Shown here: piece after piece, positions 42,970 through 51,046 of the stretch
How positions within the stretch are numbered: the stretch's first letter is position 1
Layout of the letters: the number at the start of each line of letters is the position of its first letter
Source of the DNA: Burkholderiaceae bacterium
Lineage (GTDB): Bacteria; Pseudomonadota; Gammaproteobacteria; Burkholderiales; Burkholderiaceae_C
Direction of reading: 5' to 3'
Assembly (NCBI GenBank): GCA_030695205.1
Contig: JAUYTN010000033.1
Coordinates: forward strand, 372,001-436,000
Length of the DNA: 64,000 nt
Notes under the pieces: model-generated
Seen by the model: only the letters and a program-made list of their open reading frames with translations
What the model was told of the DNA's origin: nothing
Database searches by the model: none
Made by a program: the position numbers and the translations under genes

Positions 42970-44490
42970 TCAGGGGCGGGTTGCGGCCCACTCCAGCACA
43001 GCGTCCAGCACCGCACGGCCACGCGTGGCCTCGGGGTGGTTGACGATGACCACCACCGCCCGTTGCTGTCCGCCCGGCCCGCTGACATACCCCGCCACCG
43101 ACACCACGTCTCGCAGCGAGCCGGTTTTGATGCGGGCATTGCCCAGCGCCTGCTTCAGGATGCCGCGCTCACCCATGCGCGCCGCCGTGCCGTTCACCCC
43201 CGCCACCGGCAGCGACTGCAGCCAGGCAGCTCCGTCCGGGTGTTGCAGCGCATGGCGCAACAGCGCCAGCAGCGACTCGGCGGTGATGCGCTCGTCGCGC
43301 GAGAGTCCGGACCCATTGACCAGCACCGGCGCGGGCCAACGGGCACCCAGGCGGGCATGCCACCACTGGGCCAGGCGCTCGCGGGCACCCCCGGGAGTGG
43401 CGGGGGTCACCAACGGCCCCGCGCCACTCCCCCCAACGGAAGCAGGCGGCAGGCGCCCCAGGGTCAAAAACACCTGCTGGGCCATGACGTTGTTGCTGAA
43501 ATGGTTCACGTCGGTCACGATGTCGCTCAAAGGCAGGGACCATGCCTCGTGCAGCAGACGGGCATGGGCCGGCACGGCGCCCAGGCGCACCTCACCGGTC
43601 AGCATCCCACCCACCGAACGCCACAGCCCCTCCAGCGCCCGGGGGGCAAACTGCTCGGGGGCCACATAGGCCACCGGCCAACTCCGTTCTCCGCAGCGCA
43701 GCGGGTAGCTGCCAGAAAGCTGCACCCGGTTGGGGTCGTCAAAGCGGGCCTGCAGGCCGCTGCGCCAGTCGGCGCAGGGGCCGCGTGTCAGCGGCACGGT
43801 GGCATCCACCTGCACGCCGGCCAGCGGCGGCTCGAAAGTCACTCGGGCCACGCCCGCCTGGGCATCGGGCACCAGGCCCAGCACCAGCGACTTGAAGTTG
43901 ACCAGCAAGGCCTCGGGCGTGGCGTTGTAGGGGCGCAGGTACTCCCCATCAAAGGCCCCTGGGTCCACCCGGGGGAGCGCAAACGCCCCCTGGTCCAGCA
44001 CCAGATCGCCACGCACCACCGCCACGCCCTGAGCCTGCACGGCGGCCAGCGCTTCCACAATGCGCTCCATCACCCACTTGGGATCACCCCCACCCTGGAT
44101 GTAGAGGTTGCCGCGCAGCACCCCGTCGGCCACCGGGCCATCGGCATAGAAACCGGTGCGCCAGCGAAAATCGGGGCCCAGCAGGTCCACCGCCGCATAG
44201 GTGGTAACCATCTTGATGACCGAGGCTGGGTTGACCGGCTCACTCGCCCGCACGCTGACCAGCGGCGCACCGCTGCCCCGGGCGGGGGCCACCAGAACGG
44301 TGAAGGCATCGGCGGGCAGACCGGAACGGGACACCGCCGCTTGCACACTGGGGGGCAGCGGCTGGGCCCGGGCGGGCAGCACGCAGAGGGCGGCTGCAGC
44401 CGCCGCCAGGGCGCAGGCCCGTCGAATGGCTGCGGTGGGCCGAACACCGCTACGATTCCAAGCTTTCAACACGGGCAGAAGTGCAAACAT
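42970..44490 (-). CDS. dacB: D-alanyl-D-alanine carboxypeptidase/endopeptidase (PBP4)
   Basis: A roughly 506-residue periplasmic class C penicillin-binding protein. It has a signal peptide (ACALAAAAAALCVLPARAQ), SxxK in PASVIKMVT, SxN in NHFSNNVMAQQ, and KTG in RIKTGSLRDVVSVAGYV, with the extra domain inserted after SxxK as in PBP4/DacB. It trims and opens peptidoglycan crosslinks. The start is uncertain: ATG 44490 overlaps the start of the divergent small gene, and ATG 44514 would overlap it more. Confidence 0.9.
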   Translation of the reverse strand: MFALLPVLKAWNRSGVRPTAAIRRACALAAAAAALCVLPARAQPLPPSVQAAVSRSGLPADAFTVLVAPARGSGAPLVSVRASEPVNPASVIKMVTTYAAVDLLGPDFRWRTGFYADGPVADGVLRGNLYIQGGGDPKWVMERIVEALAAVQAQGVAVVRGDLVLDQGAFALPRVDPGAFDGEYLRPYNATPEALLVNFKSLVLGLVPDAQAGVARVTFEPPLAGVQVDATVPLTRGPCADWRSGLQARFDDPNRVQLSGSYPLRCGERSWPVAYVAPEQFAPRALEGLWRSVGGMLTGEVRLGAVPAHARLLHEAWSLPLSDIVTDVNHFSNNVMAQQVFLTLGRLPPASVGGSGAGPLVTPATPGGARERLAQWWHARLGARWPAPVLVNGSGLSRDERITAESLLALLRHALQHPDGAAWLQSLPVAGVNGTAARMGERGILKQALGNARIKTGSLRDVVSVAGYVSGPGGQQRAVVVIVNHPEATRGRAVLDAVLEWAATRP

Positions 44491-44788
44491 GGACACAGGC
44501 AAAAACACAGGCATCGGGGGCGTACTCGTCGGTGTGTGGGGGGCATTGGCATGGGCGGCCACCGCGTGGGGCACGGTGGCCGGTGCGGCCGGGCCAATTC
44601 CTACGGTGGAGCAGATTGTGCAAGCAGTCAGGCAGGCCTACCCCCAACCCCGCGCCCTGTGCAGCGGCGGCCCCGAGCTGGTGCGCAGCGCAGTGACCGA
44701 AGCCATGCCCGGTGTCGCGCTGACCAACGCCCAAACCAAGGGCGTGGCCGATGCCGCCACACAGCGTCTGCTGGCCTCATGCCGCTGA
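44489..44788 (+). CDS. Small exported protein of unknown function
   Basis: A 99-residue protein with a signal-peptide-like start (GVLVGVWGALAWAATAWGTVAGA) and a 60-residue Cys-containing mature part (PRALCSGGPEL, LLASCR). I do not recognise a family. Its ATG overlaps, on the opposite strand, the dacB start codon, and its end overlaps tsaB by 10 bases, so it could couple translation to tsaB. The compact, in-phase layout argues it is real, but it could also be a chance frame. Confidence 0.5.
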   Translation: MDTGKNTGIGGVLVGVWGALAWAATAWGTVAGAAGPIPTVEQIVQAVRQAYPQPRALCSGGPELVRSAVTEAMPGVALTNAQTKGVADAATQRLLASCR

Positions 44789-45627
44789 CCCCCGCTGTGC
44801 AGCCCGGCGACGCGCCCCTGCGCCTGCTGGCGCTGGACACCAGCACCCACCGCCTGTCGGTGGCGGTGTCGCGACCCCACGCCGATGGCACCCAAGGCCT
44901 GTGGTGCCACAACGGCGAGGGCGGGGCCCTGGCATCCAGCGGACTGATCGCGGCCATTCTGAACCTGCTGAAGCAGGCCGACATCGCACTTCATGACCTT
45001 GACGCCCTGGTGTGGGGCCACGGGCCCGGTGCCTTCACCGGCCTGCGCACAGCGGCGGCGGTGGTGCAGGGCCTTGCCTACGGCACCCGCAGTGCCCGCC
45101 ACCCCCAGGGCTTGCCGGTGCTGGGCATAGACACCCTGCTGGCGGTGGCCGAAGACGCGCGGCTGCAATGGGTGGCCGCCAGGGCCGATGGCCCCCTCAA
45201 GGTGACGGCGGTGCTCGATGCACGCATGGACGAGGTGTATGCGGCCACCTATACCTTTGCCCACGCCAACCGCCCAGTGGCCGTGCTGATGGCAGGCCCC
45301 TGGCTGCTCAAACCCGAGCAACTGGCCGGGCACCTGGGTGAGCCCCCGGGTTCGCACGCTGCCGATACGGAGCCCCACAGCATGTTGGCTGGCAACGCAC
45401 TGGACCTGTACGGCCCCCGCTTGTCCACCACCGGCCTGGCGTCGCTGAGCGCCTGGCCCACCGCCGCTGCACTGCTGCGCCTGGCCCCTGGGCTGCTGGC
45501 GCAAGGCCTGGCCGGCCCCGCCGCAACCGCCCAGCCACTGTACGTGCGCGACAAGGTGGCCCAAACCACCGCCGAGCGGCTGCCACCCCGCCCGCCTGTG
45601 GCGGACACACCCACCACCGCCCCATGA
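44779..45627 (+). CDS. tsaB: tRNA threonylcarbamoyladenosine complex component TsaB
   Basis: A 282-residue ASKHA-fold protein. It has LRLLALDTSTHRLSVAVSR, the helix VWGHGPGAFTGLRTAAAVVQGLAYG and VTAVLDARMDEVYAATY. TsaB dimerises with TsaD and TsaE to move threonylcarbamoyl from Sua5-made adenylate onto A37 of tRNA. The middle region has insertions (SARHPQGLP, ADTEPHSM) making it longer than E. coli TsaB (231). It overlaps rimI by four bases, the usual tsaB-rimI pair. Confidence 0.9.
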   Translation: MPLTPAVQPGDAPLRLLALDTSTHRLSVAVSRPHADGTQGLWCHNGEGGALASSGLIAAILNLLKQADIALHDLDALVWGHGPGAFTGLRTAAAVVQGLAYGTRSARHPQGLPVLGIDTLLAVAEDARLQWVAARADGPLKVTAVLDARMDEVYAATYTFAHANRPVAVLMAGPWLLKPEQLAGHLGEPPGSHAADTEPHSMLAGNALDLYGPRLSTTGLASLSAWPTAAALLRLAPGLLAQGLAGPAATAQPLYVRDKVAQTTAERLPPRPPVADTPTTAP

Positions 45628-46289
45628 CCTCCATCGACGCTGCCAGCACCCCATCCAGTGCCTGCACCGGCGCGGACGCCTTGAACCAGTCGCGCCAGCT
45701 GCACCAGCAGCCCCTGACGCTGGCCGACCTTGACCTGGTGTGGGACACCGAAAAGCGGGCCTATGCCCACCCCTGGTCCCGCCGCAACTTCAGCGACTCC
45801 CTGGCCGCTGGCTACCCCGCCCAGCTGTTGGTGACGCCCGCACTGCCCACCGATGCCCCACTGCGCCTGACCCACAGCGGTCACATGCTGCTGGGCTACT
45901 GGGTGGCCATGCAGGTGCTGGACGAGGTGCATGTGCTCAACATCGCCGTGGCACCCGAGCACCGCCGCCAGGGCTGGGGCCATACCCTGATGCAAGCCCT
46001 GAGCACCCACGCCATCGGGCAAGGCGCACAGTGCCTGTGGCTGGAGGTGCGCACCGGCAACACGCCCGCACGGGCGCTGTACCAGCGCACCGGTTTCGTG
46101 ACCATGGGTGTGCGCAAGCAGTACTACCCCGCCAGCAACGGCCAACGGGAAGACGCCATCGTCATGAGCCTGCAGCTGCCCACCCAGGCCACCAGCCGCG
46201 CGCAGGTTGCGCCAGGCACCCCTGCCCCCGAGGCTGTGTGCCCACATCCGTCAAAATCAGCGCCCCATGACCGAACCGCGCCTGCCTGA
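45624..46289 (+). CDS. rimI: Ribosomal-protein-alanine N-acetyltransferase
   Basis: A 221-residue GNAT acetyltransferase. The acetyl-CoA site is AVAPEHRRQGWGHTLM, preceded by LLGYWVAMQVLDEVHVLNI and followed by LEVRTGNTPARALYQRTGFVTMGVRKQYY, the RimI signature with the conserved Tyr. It acetylates the N-terminus of ribosomal protein S18. About 35 residues at each end exceed the 150-residue core. The 3' end overlaps the next gene by 23 bases, so the extra C-terminal residues may be dispensable. Confidence 0.88.
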   Translation: MTSIDAASTPSSACTGADALNQSRQLHQQPLTLADLDLVWDTEKRAYAHPWSRRNFSDSLAAGYPAQLLVTPALPTDAPLRLTHSGHMLLGYWVAMQVLDEVHVLNIAVAPEHRRQGWGHTLMQALSTHAIGQGAQCLWLEVRTGNTPARALYQRTGFVTMGVRKQYYPASNGQREDAIVMSLQLPTQATSRAQVAPGTPAPEAVCPHPSKSAPHDRTAPA

Positions 46290-47166
46290 CACCCTGCTCC
46301 TGGACGAACGCCAGCGGGCCATGCTGGAAGCCATGGGCGTGACCGTGTGGTGGCCTGCCCCTCAGACCCTGGCCACTGCCACCACCGCCTTGGCCACGGA
46401 AGCACCCGCAACAAAGGCCAGCCAATCGGCCCATGTCCCGCCAGCGGTGGTCCTCACCCCTGCTCGACCTGCACCTGCGCGGTCATCATCAGAATCTGCA
46501 GCTGAAAGTTCATATTCAACAAGCGTAAACAGTCAAAAACATATAAAAAGTTCTGCTGCATGGGCACCCCCCTCTGTGGCCACCCTCGACGGCGACGGCT
46601 TGCACGCAGCCATCGACGAATGCCAGGCCTGCGGGCTGTGCCGGGGCCGCACGCATTCGGTGGCAGGCTCCCCCCCGAAGCCCGCACGCTGGATGGTGGT
46701 TCTGGATGGCCCCAGCGAGCAGGAAGACCGCCTGGGCCGCCCCCTGGCCGAACCCGACGGCCCGCTGTTGCAGGCCATGCTGGCAGCCATGGGGCTGGAC
46801 AGTGTCACAGACGTGTGCATCACCCACGCCGTCAAATGCCGAGGGGGCCCAGGCCGCAACCCCACCCCCGACGAGCTGGCTGCGTGCCGACCCTACTTGG
46901 TGCGGCAGCTGGAGCTGGTCCAGCCCGAGATGGTGCTGGCACTGGGGCGACTGGCCGCCGAGTCACTGCTGGGTGAGGCATGGCCCGGCATGTCGCAGCT
47001 GCCGTTGGGCAAGCTGCGCGGCCAGGTCCACACCCAGGTGGGCGTGCCAGTGGTGGTGAGTTACCCGCCACACAGCCTGCTGCGCCAACCGGCCCATAAG
47101 GCCAGGGCATGGGAAGACCTGTGCCTGGCCATGACCCACATCGGACACACCCCCTGGCCGAACTGA
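46267..47166 (+). CDS. Family 4-type uracil-DNA glycosylase, divergent active site
   Basis: A 299-residue protein with a 110-residue low-complexity N-terminal linker and a UDG fold. The iron-sulfur Cys are visible: CQACGLC (119-125), KC (191) and ACRPYL. Catalytic motifs differ from the family: motif 1 (GExPGxxED) is LDGPSEQED, lacking the GE, and motif 3 (HPS) is PPHSLL. The remaining helix LGRPLAEPDGPLLQAML fits. It may be inactive or have other specificity; uracil removal is family knowledge, not shown here. A copy of the dispersed repeat lies in the linker. Confidence 0.75.
   Translation: MTEPRLPDTLLLDERQRAMLEAMGVTVWWPAPQTLATATTALATEAPATKASQSAHVPPAVVLTPARPAPARSSSESAAESSYSTSVNSQKHIKSSAAWAPPSVATLDGDGLHAAIDECQACGLCRGRTHSVAGSPPKPARWMVVLDGPSEQEDRLGRPLAEPDGPLLQAMLAAMGLDSVTDVCITHAVKCRGGPGRNPTPDELAACRPYLVRQLELVQPEMVLALGRLAAESLLGEAWPGMSQLPLGKLRGQVHTQVGVPVVVSYPPHSLLRQPAHKARAWEDLCLAMTHIGHTPWPN
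46493..46550 (+). repeat. Dispersed short repeat, diverged copy 9 in the glycosylase linker
   Basis: GCAGC, 17 bases, CAACAAGCGTAAACAGTCAAAAACATAT aligns with the consensus. It is strikingly AT-rich inside a GC-rich gene and encodes a Ser/Asn/Lys-rich stretch (STSVNSQKHIKSS) in frame. Confidence 0.55.
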
Positions 47167-47414
47167 CCCGCGTGCTTTGACCTGAGCGCCCTGACCCCGG
47201 CACCCACCGCCAGGCGCCCCCAGGACACCCGGCAGGCACAGCCAGCCTGTACTTGGAGCTGGCCCAGCAGACATGCGCATCGCGCCATGCACCATGCCCA
47301 CCGTGACAGATTGCCGCTGCAAGCCACCTGGCCGCCAGGAGCGACTTGGCGCAGCGCCGCACAACCAGTACAGTGACAGGCTCCCAGACCACATTCAACT
47401 CCAGGGGGAAACCC

Positions 47415-50400
47415 ATGCCACGCCGACCCGCCCAGCCAGGCCTTGCACACCTCCACGCCTTGCCCTCGGCCCCCGGACCAAGAACCCCGGCCCTGTCACA
47501 CCTGCAGCTTGCAACGCCCGGACGTCGGCCCGCTGCATCACCTGCTGCCCAGGGTTTTGCGCCCACTGCCTTGGCATGGATGCTGGCCACCGCCTTTGCG
47601 GTGCTGCCGCACCCCGCGCAAGCCCAACCCAGCGGCGCCCAGGCGGTGGCCGGCCAAGCCACGCTGCACCAACAGGGCAACCGGCTGCTGGTCACCACAC
47701 AGAATGCACCGGGCACACAGCACTCCGCCATCAACTGGCAAAGCTTCAACGTCCCGGCGGGCAGCACCACCTGGTTCCAGCAGCCCAGCGCCACCAGCAC
47801 CAGCATCAACCGGGTGGTGGCCCCCAACCCCACCACCTTGCTCGGCACCCTGGGCTCCAACGGCCACCTGGTACTTGTCAACCCCAACGGCATCGCGGTG
47901 GGGGCTGGCGCAGTGGTGGACACCGCCCGCTTCACCGCTGCGGCCATGCACATGAGCGATGCCGACGCGCTGGCGGGCCGCTTGCGGTTTGAAGGAGGCA
48001 GTGGCGTTCAGGTCTGGGGCCAAGTGCTCGCGCGCGATGGGGACGTGCTGATGGTGGCACCAGATGTGCAGGTGCAGCCCGGTGCGCTGGTGCAGGCCCC
48101 CCATGGTGCGGTGCTGCTGGCGGCGGGGCACAAAGTCGAGGTGGTCGCACCCGGCTTGGATGGGTTGCGGTTCGAGATTCAGGCACCGACAGACCAGGCC
48201 GTCAACCTGGGCCAACTCAAAGGGAATGCGGTGGGCATGTTCGCCAGCAGCCTGCGCCACAGTGGTCAAATCGATGTGGAAGCGGTCAATGGTGAAGGCG
48301 GAAGCCTGGTGCTGACAGCGGTGAACCAGGCCGACATCGACGGCGTCAGCCGCACCCAGCGGCTCGACCGCCTGGGTGGCCTGTTCCACGCCACGGCCAA
48401 GACCCTGAACGTGGGCAGCACCGCGCGCATCGATGCCAGCGGGGCCAACGGCGGTGGCGAGGTGCTGCTGGGCGGCGGCTGGCAGGGCAAAGATGCCCGC
48501 CTGGCCAATGCGCAAACCACCACCGTTGCCCGGGGCGCTCACATCGACGCCAGCGCTACCGCACACGGCCAGGGCGGCACCGTGGTGGCCTGGGCCGACG
48601 GACACACCACCTTCCAGGGCCAGATCACCGCACGCGGCGGTGAACAGGGCGGTGACGGTGGGCAGGTGGAAACCTCGGGCAAACAAGGGCTGGACGCCCG
48701 CGGGGCGCGGGTGGACACACGGGCACCCCATGGTCGCACCGGCGAATGGCTGCTGGACCCGACCACCATCACCATCGAGGGCGGCTGCGCCTTGCCACCG
48801 TGCCCACCCGCGCCAGCCCCCGGGCCTGCGCTCGCACCCGCTGCCACCATTTACGAAGCGGACCTGGAAGCGGCCACCAGCAACATCCACCTGGTGGCCG
48901 ACGAGGCCATCACCGTGGCGGGCACATTTGGCGGCAATGCCATCACACTGGGCTCCAACATCGACATCAAGCTCGAAACCGTGGGTTCCACCGCGGGCTC
49001 AGGCATCAACCTGGTGGTGGCCGGCCCTGTGCCCCAGCCCATTGCCATAGAAACCAGTGGCACAGGTTCCATCGAGTTGCGCACGGCAGGGGCCACCCAG
49101 GACATTGTGAGCAGCACCCTGGCCACCTCAGGGGGCACCATCACCCTGCATGCGGGGGGCCAGGTGACGGTGGACAACGCCCACATTGAAAGCAACGGCG
49201 GCAACATCACCATAGAAGGTGGCAGTCTCAGCCTGTATTCGGGCTCAGGGGTGTACATCCACAGCGGCAGCCAGATTCTGGGTGGCACGGGCAACGTAAC
49301 GATCAAGGGCGCCTCGTACGCCGAGCCCGGCGTCAAAATCGAAAGCGCTGCAAGCCCGGCCCCCGCCACCGTGGTGAGCGGTGCCGGAGTCACCATCACC
49401 GGAACGACCGGCATGGGTGCCACCTCTTTGCACCTGAAAAACGCCCAGGTCAACGCCACCCAGAGCCTGCGCCTGGCCACCACCGACGCTGAACTGCTGC
49501 TGGAAGCCAGCTCTTTGCAAAACACGGGCACCGGGCTGACTGAACTCAAAGCCTCTGGTACCACTGCCCCGAAACTCACGGTGGACGCAGACTCCCAGAT
49601 CAGCAACAGCGGCGGCACCTCCGATATCCACATCACCGCCGATCAGGTGCAGATTAACGGCTCGGTCAATGCGGGCACTTTGGCCAGGGTGGTGGTGCGC
49701 GCCGACAGCCTCAGCCGCCCCATTTCGCTGGGTGGCACCGATGAGACCAACACCCTCAACCTCACCCAAGACGAAGTCAACAAAATCACCGCCAGGACGC
49801 TGGTCGTCGGCTGGGGCGACCACACCGGCGGCATCGCCCTGGACGGCGCGCTGACACTCGCCCCGGCGGCGCTGCCTGCTCTGAGCCTGATTCAAGCATC
49901 CACCGGGTCAGCGGGCATTACCCAAAGCGCCGGCGCCGCACTGTCGGTCACTGCCCTCAATGCCGATGCCAGCGCCGTGACGCTCAACGCGGCCAACACC
50001 ATAGCCACCCTCAGTGGCAGGGCGCACCTGGGCAACTGGGCGCTGACCACGGCCGCAGACACCGAGGTGGGCACGGTGGACGGTATCAGCGGTCTGCAAG
50101 CCAGTGCAGCCACCGGCAACATCCAACTCGACATCGGCGGCAACCTCACCCAAGCCAACGCAAGCGCCATCAACGCGGGCAGCCAGATCACCCTGCAAAC
50201 CCCATCCACCGGCAACACCGCGACGCTGAAGGACGTGAGCGGGCGATACCTGGTGCTCAATGGCTGGGACCAGGTGAAGCTGACGGGGACCACCGCGTTT
50301 GAAAAATTCAGCTTCCCTGGGGGCAAGGTAGCCGTCGTCGGCGGGGCATTGGAGCCAGGAGGGGCCTCCCAGGTGGTGACCGCCACCTTGGATGTGGGAG

Positions 50401-50900
50401 AGATGACGTTTGACGCCGCCTCATCTCTGAACGTGGACTTTGATACCTCCTCGCACGACCAAGTCAGGTTCAACCCATCTGCCAACGTCTATTTCGGCAC
50501 CGACCTCGCGATACAGGGCAACGCCATGGCACCACTTGCCGACGGAAACTATGTCGTTGCCGTGCAAGAACCCGACCTGGCCCTGGTCACCATGCATGTC
50601 GGCACGGTTCAACCGCCTCCTCCACCACCTCCACCTCCACCTCCACCCCCACCTCCTCCACCTCCACCTCCACCTCCACCTCCTCCACCTCCACCTCCAC
50701 CACCCCCTCCTGCCACGCCATCACCGCTGCAGGCCCAGGCGACCGAAGACATCCTGCAGACGTTTGTCACTTTGTATGCACAGGCGTTGGATGGGGCGTC
50801 GCAGCCGGGTGGTGTGCAGTGGACGCAGGAGCCACGGGCGGTGCGGAATCAGCGCCCGTCCGACGTGGTTGGTGAAGGCGATGGCGAAATTTGCCGCTGA
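47415..50900 (+). CDS. Two-partner secretion exoprotein (TpsA, filamentous haemagglutinin-like)
   Basis: A 1161-residue secreted protein. An extended signal region (to AVLPHPAQAQ, about residue 72) precedes the TPS domain (about 75-320) with QHSAINWQSFNVPAGSTTWFQQP and LVNPNGIAVGAGAVVDT, the NPNG marker. The rest is a beta-helix-like repeat region (GGEVLLGGGW, QGGTVVAWADGHTTFQG, GDGGQVETSGKQG, then less regular strands), then a run of roughly 35 prolines and an 80-residue tail. It is short for the family and shows no toxin domain. A good ribosome site (AGGGGG) precedes ATG 47415. Its transporter gene lies tail to tail downstream. The 248 bases upstream hold no gene. Confidence 0.88.
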   Translation: MPRRPAQPGLAHLHALPSAPGPRTPALSHLQLATPGRRPAASPAAQGFAPTALAWMLATAFAVLPHPAQAQPSGAQAVAGQATLHQQGNRLLVTTQNAPGTQHSAINWQSFNVPAGSTTWFQQPSATSTSINRVVAPNPTTLLGTLGSNGHLVLVNPNGIAVGAGAVVDTARFTAAAMHMSDADALAGRLRFEGGSGVQVWGQVLARDGDVLMVAPDVQVQPGALVQAPHGAVLLAAGHKVEVVAPGLDGLRFEIQAPTDQAVNLGQLKGNAVGMFASSLRHSGQIDVEAVNGEGGSLVLTAVNQADIDGVSRTQRLDRLGGLFHATAKTLNVGSTARIDASGANGGGEVLLGGGWQGKDARLANAQTTTVARGAHIDASATAHGQGGTVVAWADGHTTFQGQITARGGEQGGDGGQVETSGKQGLDARGARVDTRAPHGRTGEWLLDPTTITIEGGCALPPCPPAPAPGPALAPAATIYEADLEAATSNIHLVADEAITVAGTFGGNAITLGSNIDIKLETVGSTAGSGINLVVAGPVPQPIAIETSGTGSIELRTAGATQDIVSSTLATSGGTITLHAGGQVTVDNAHIESNGGNITIEGGSLSLYSGSGVYIHSGSQILGGTGNVTIKGASYAEPGVKIESAASPAPATVVSGAGVTITGTTGMGATSLHLKNAQVNATQSLRLATTDAELLLEASSLQNTGTGLTELKASGTTAPKLTVDADSQISNSGGTSDIHITADQVQINGSVNAGTLARVVVRADSLSRPISLGGTDETNTLNLTQDEVNKITARTLVVGWGDHTGGIALDGALTLAPAALPALSLIQASTGSAGITQSAGAALSVTALNADASAVTLNAANTIATLSGRAHLGNWALTTAADTEVGTVDGISGLQASAATGNIQLDIGGNLTQANASAINAGSQITLQTPSTGNTATLKDVSGRYLVLNGWDQVKLTGTTAFEKFSFPGGKVAVVGGALEPGGASQVVTATLDVGEMTFDAASSLNVDFDTSSHDQVRFNPSANVYFGTDLAIQGNAMAPLADGNYVVAVQEPDLALVTMHVGTVQPPPPPPPPPPPPPPPPPPPPPPPPPPPPPPPPPATPSPLQAQATEDILQTFVTLYAQALDGASQPGGVQWTQEPRAVRNQRPSDVVGEGDGEICR
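50611..50714 (+). repeat. CCT/CCA triplet tract encoding polyproline
   Basis: About 100 bases of CCT, CCA and CCC triplets code for an almost unbroken proline stretch near the C-terminus of TpsA. Such tracts vary in length by slippage and slow ribosomes unless EF-P acts. It may space the secreted domain from the wall, or stall translocation. Confidence 0.85.
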
Positions 50901-51046
50901 ACAGCGGCTATCGCGTACCCATGAACAGGCGGCGGGCGCTTGTGGACCCGTCCACAGCCCGGCCACACAAGGTCTGGCGAACAGAGAAGTGAAAAAGGGG
51001 TGGAGGCTAAAGAGTGGCCAGGGGCAGTGGCCAGGCCACCGCCGCC

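Noticed and set aside
50611..50714. Dense triplet repeat that could be taken for a CRISPR or satellite array
   Set aside because: It is a continuous CCT/CCA codon run in frame with TpsA, with no spacers.
50990..51046. Hairpin GTGGCC...GGCCAC as a terminator between tpsA and tpsB
   Set aside because: The stem is short with a long loop and no T-run on either strand.
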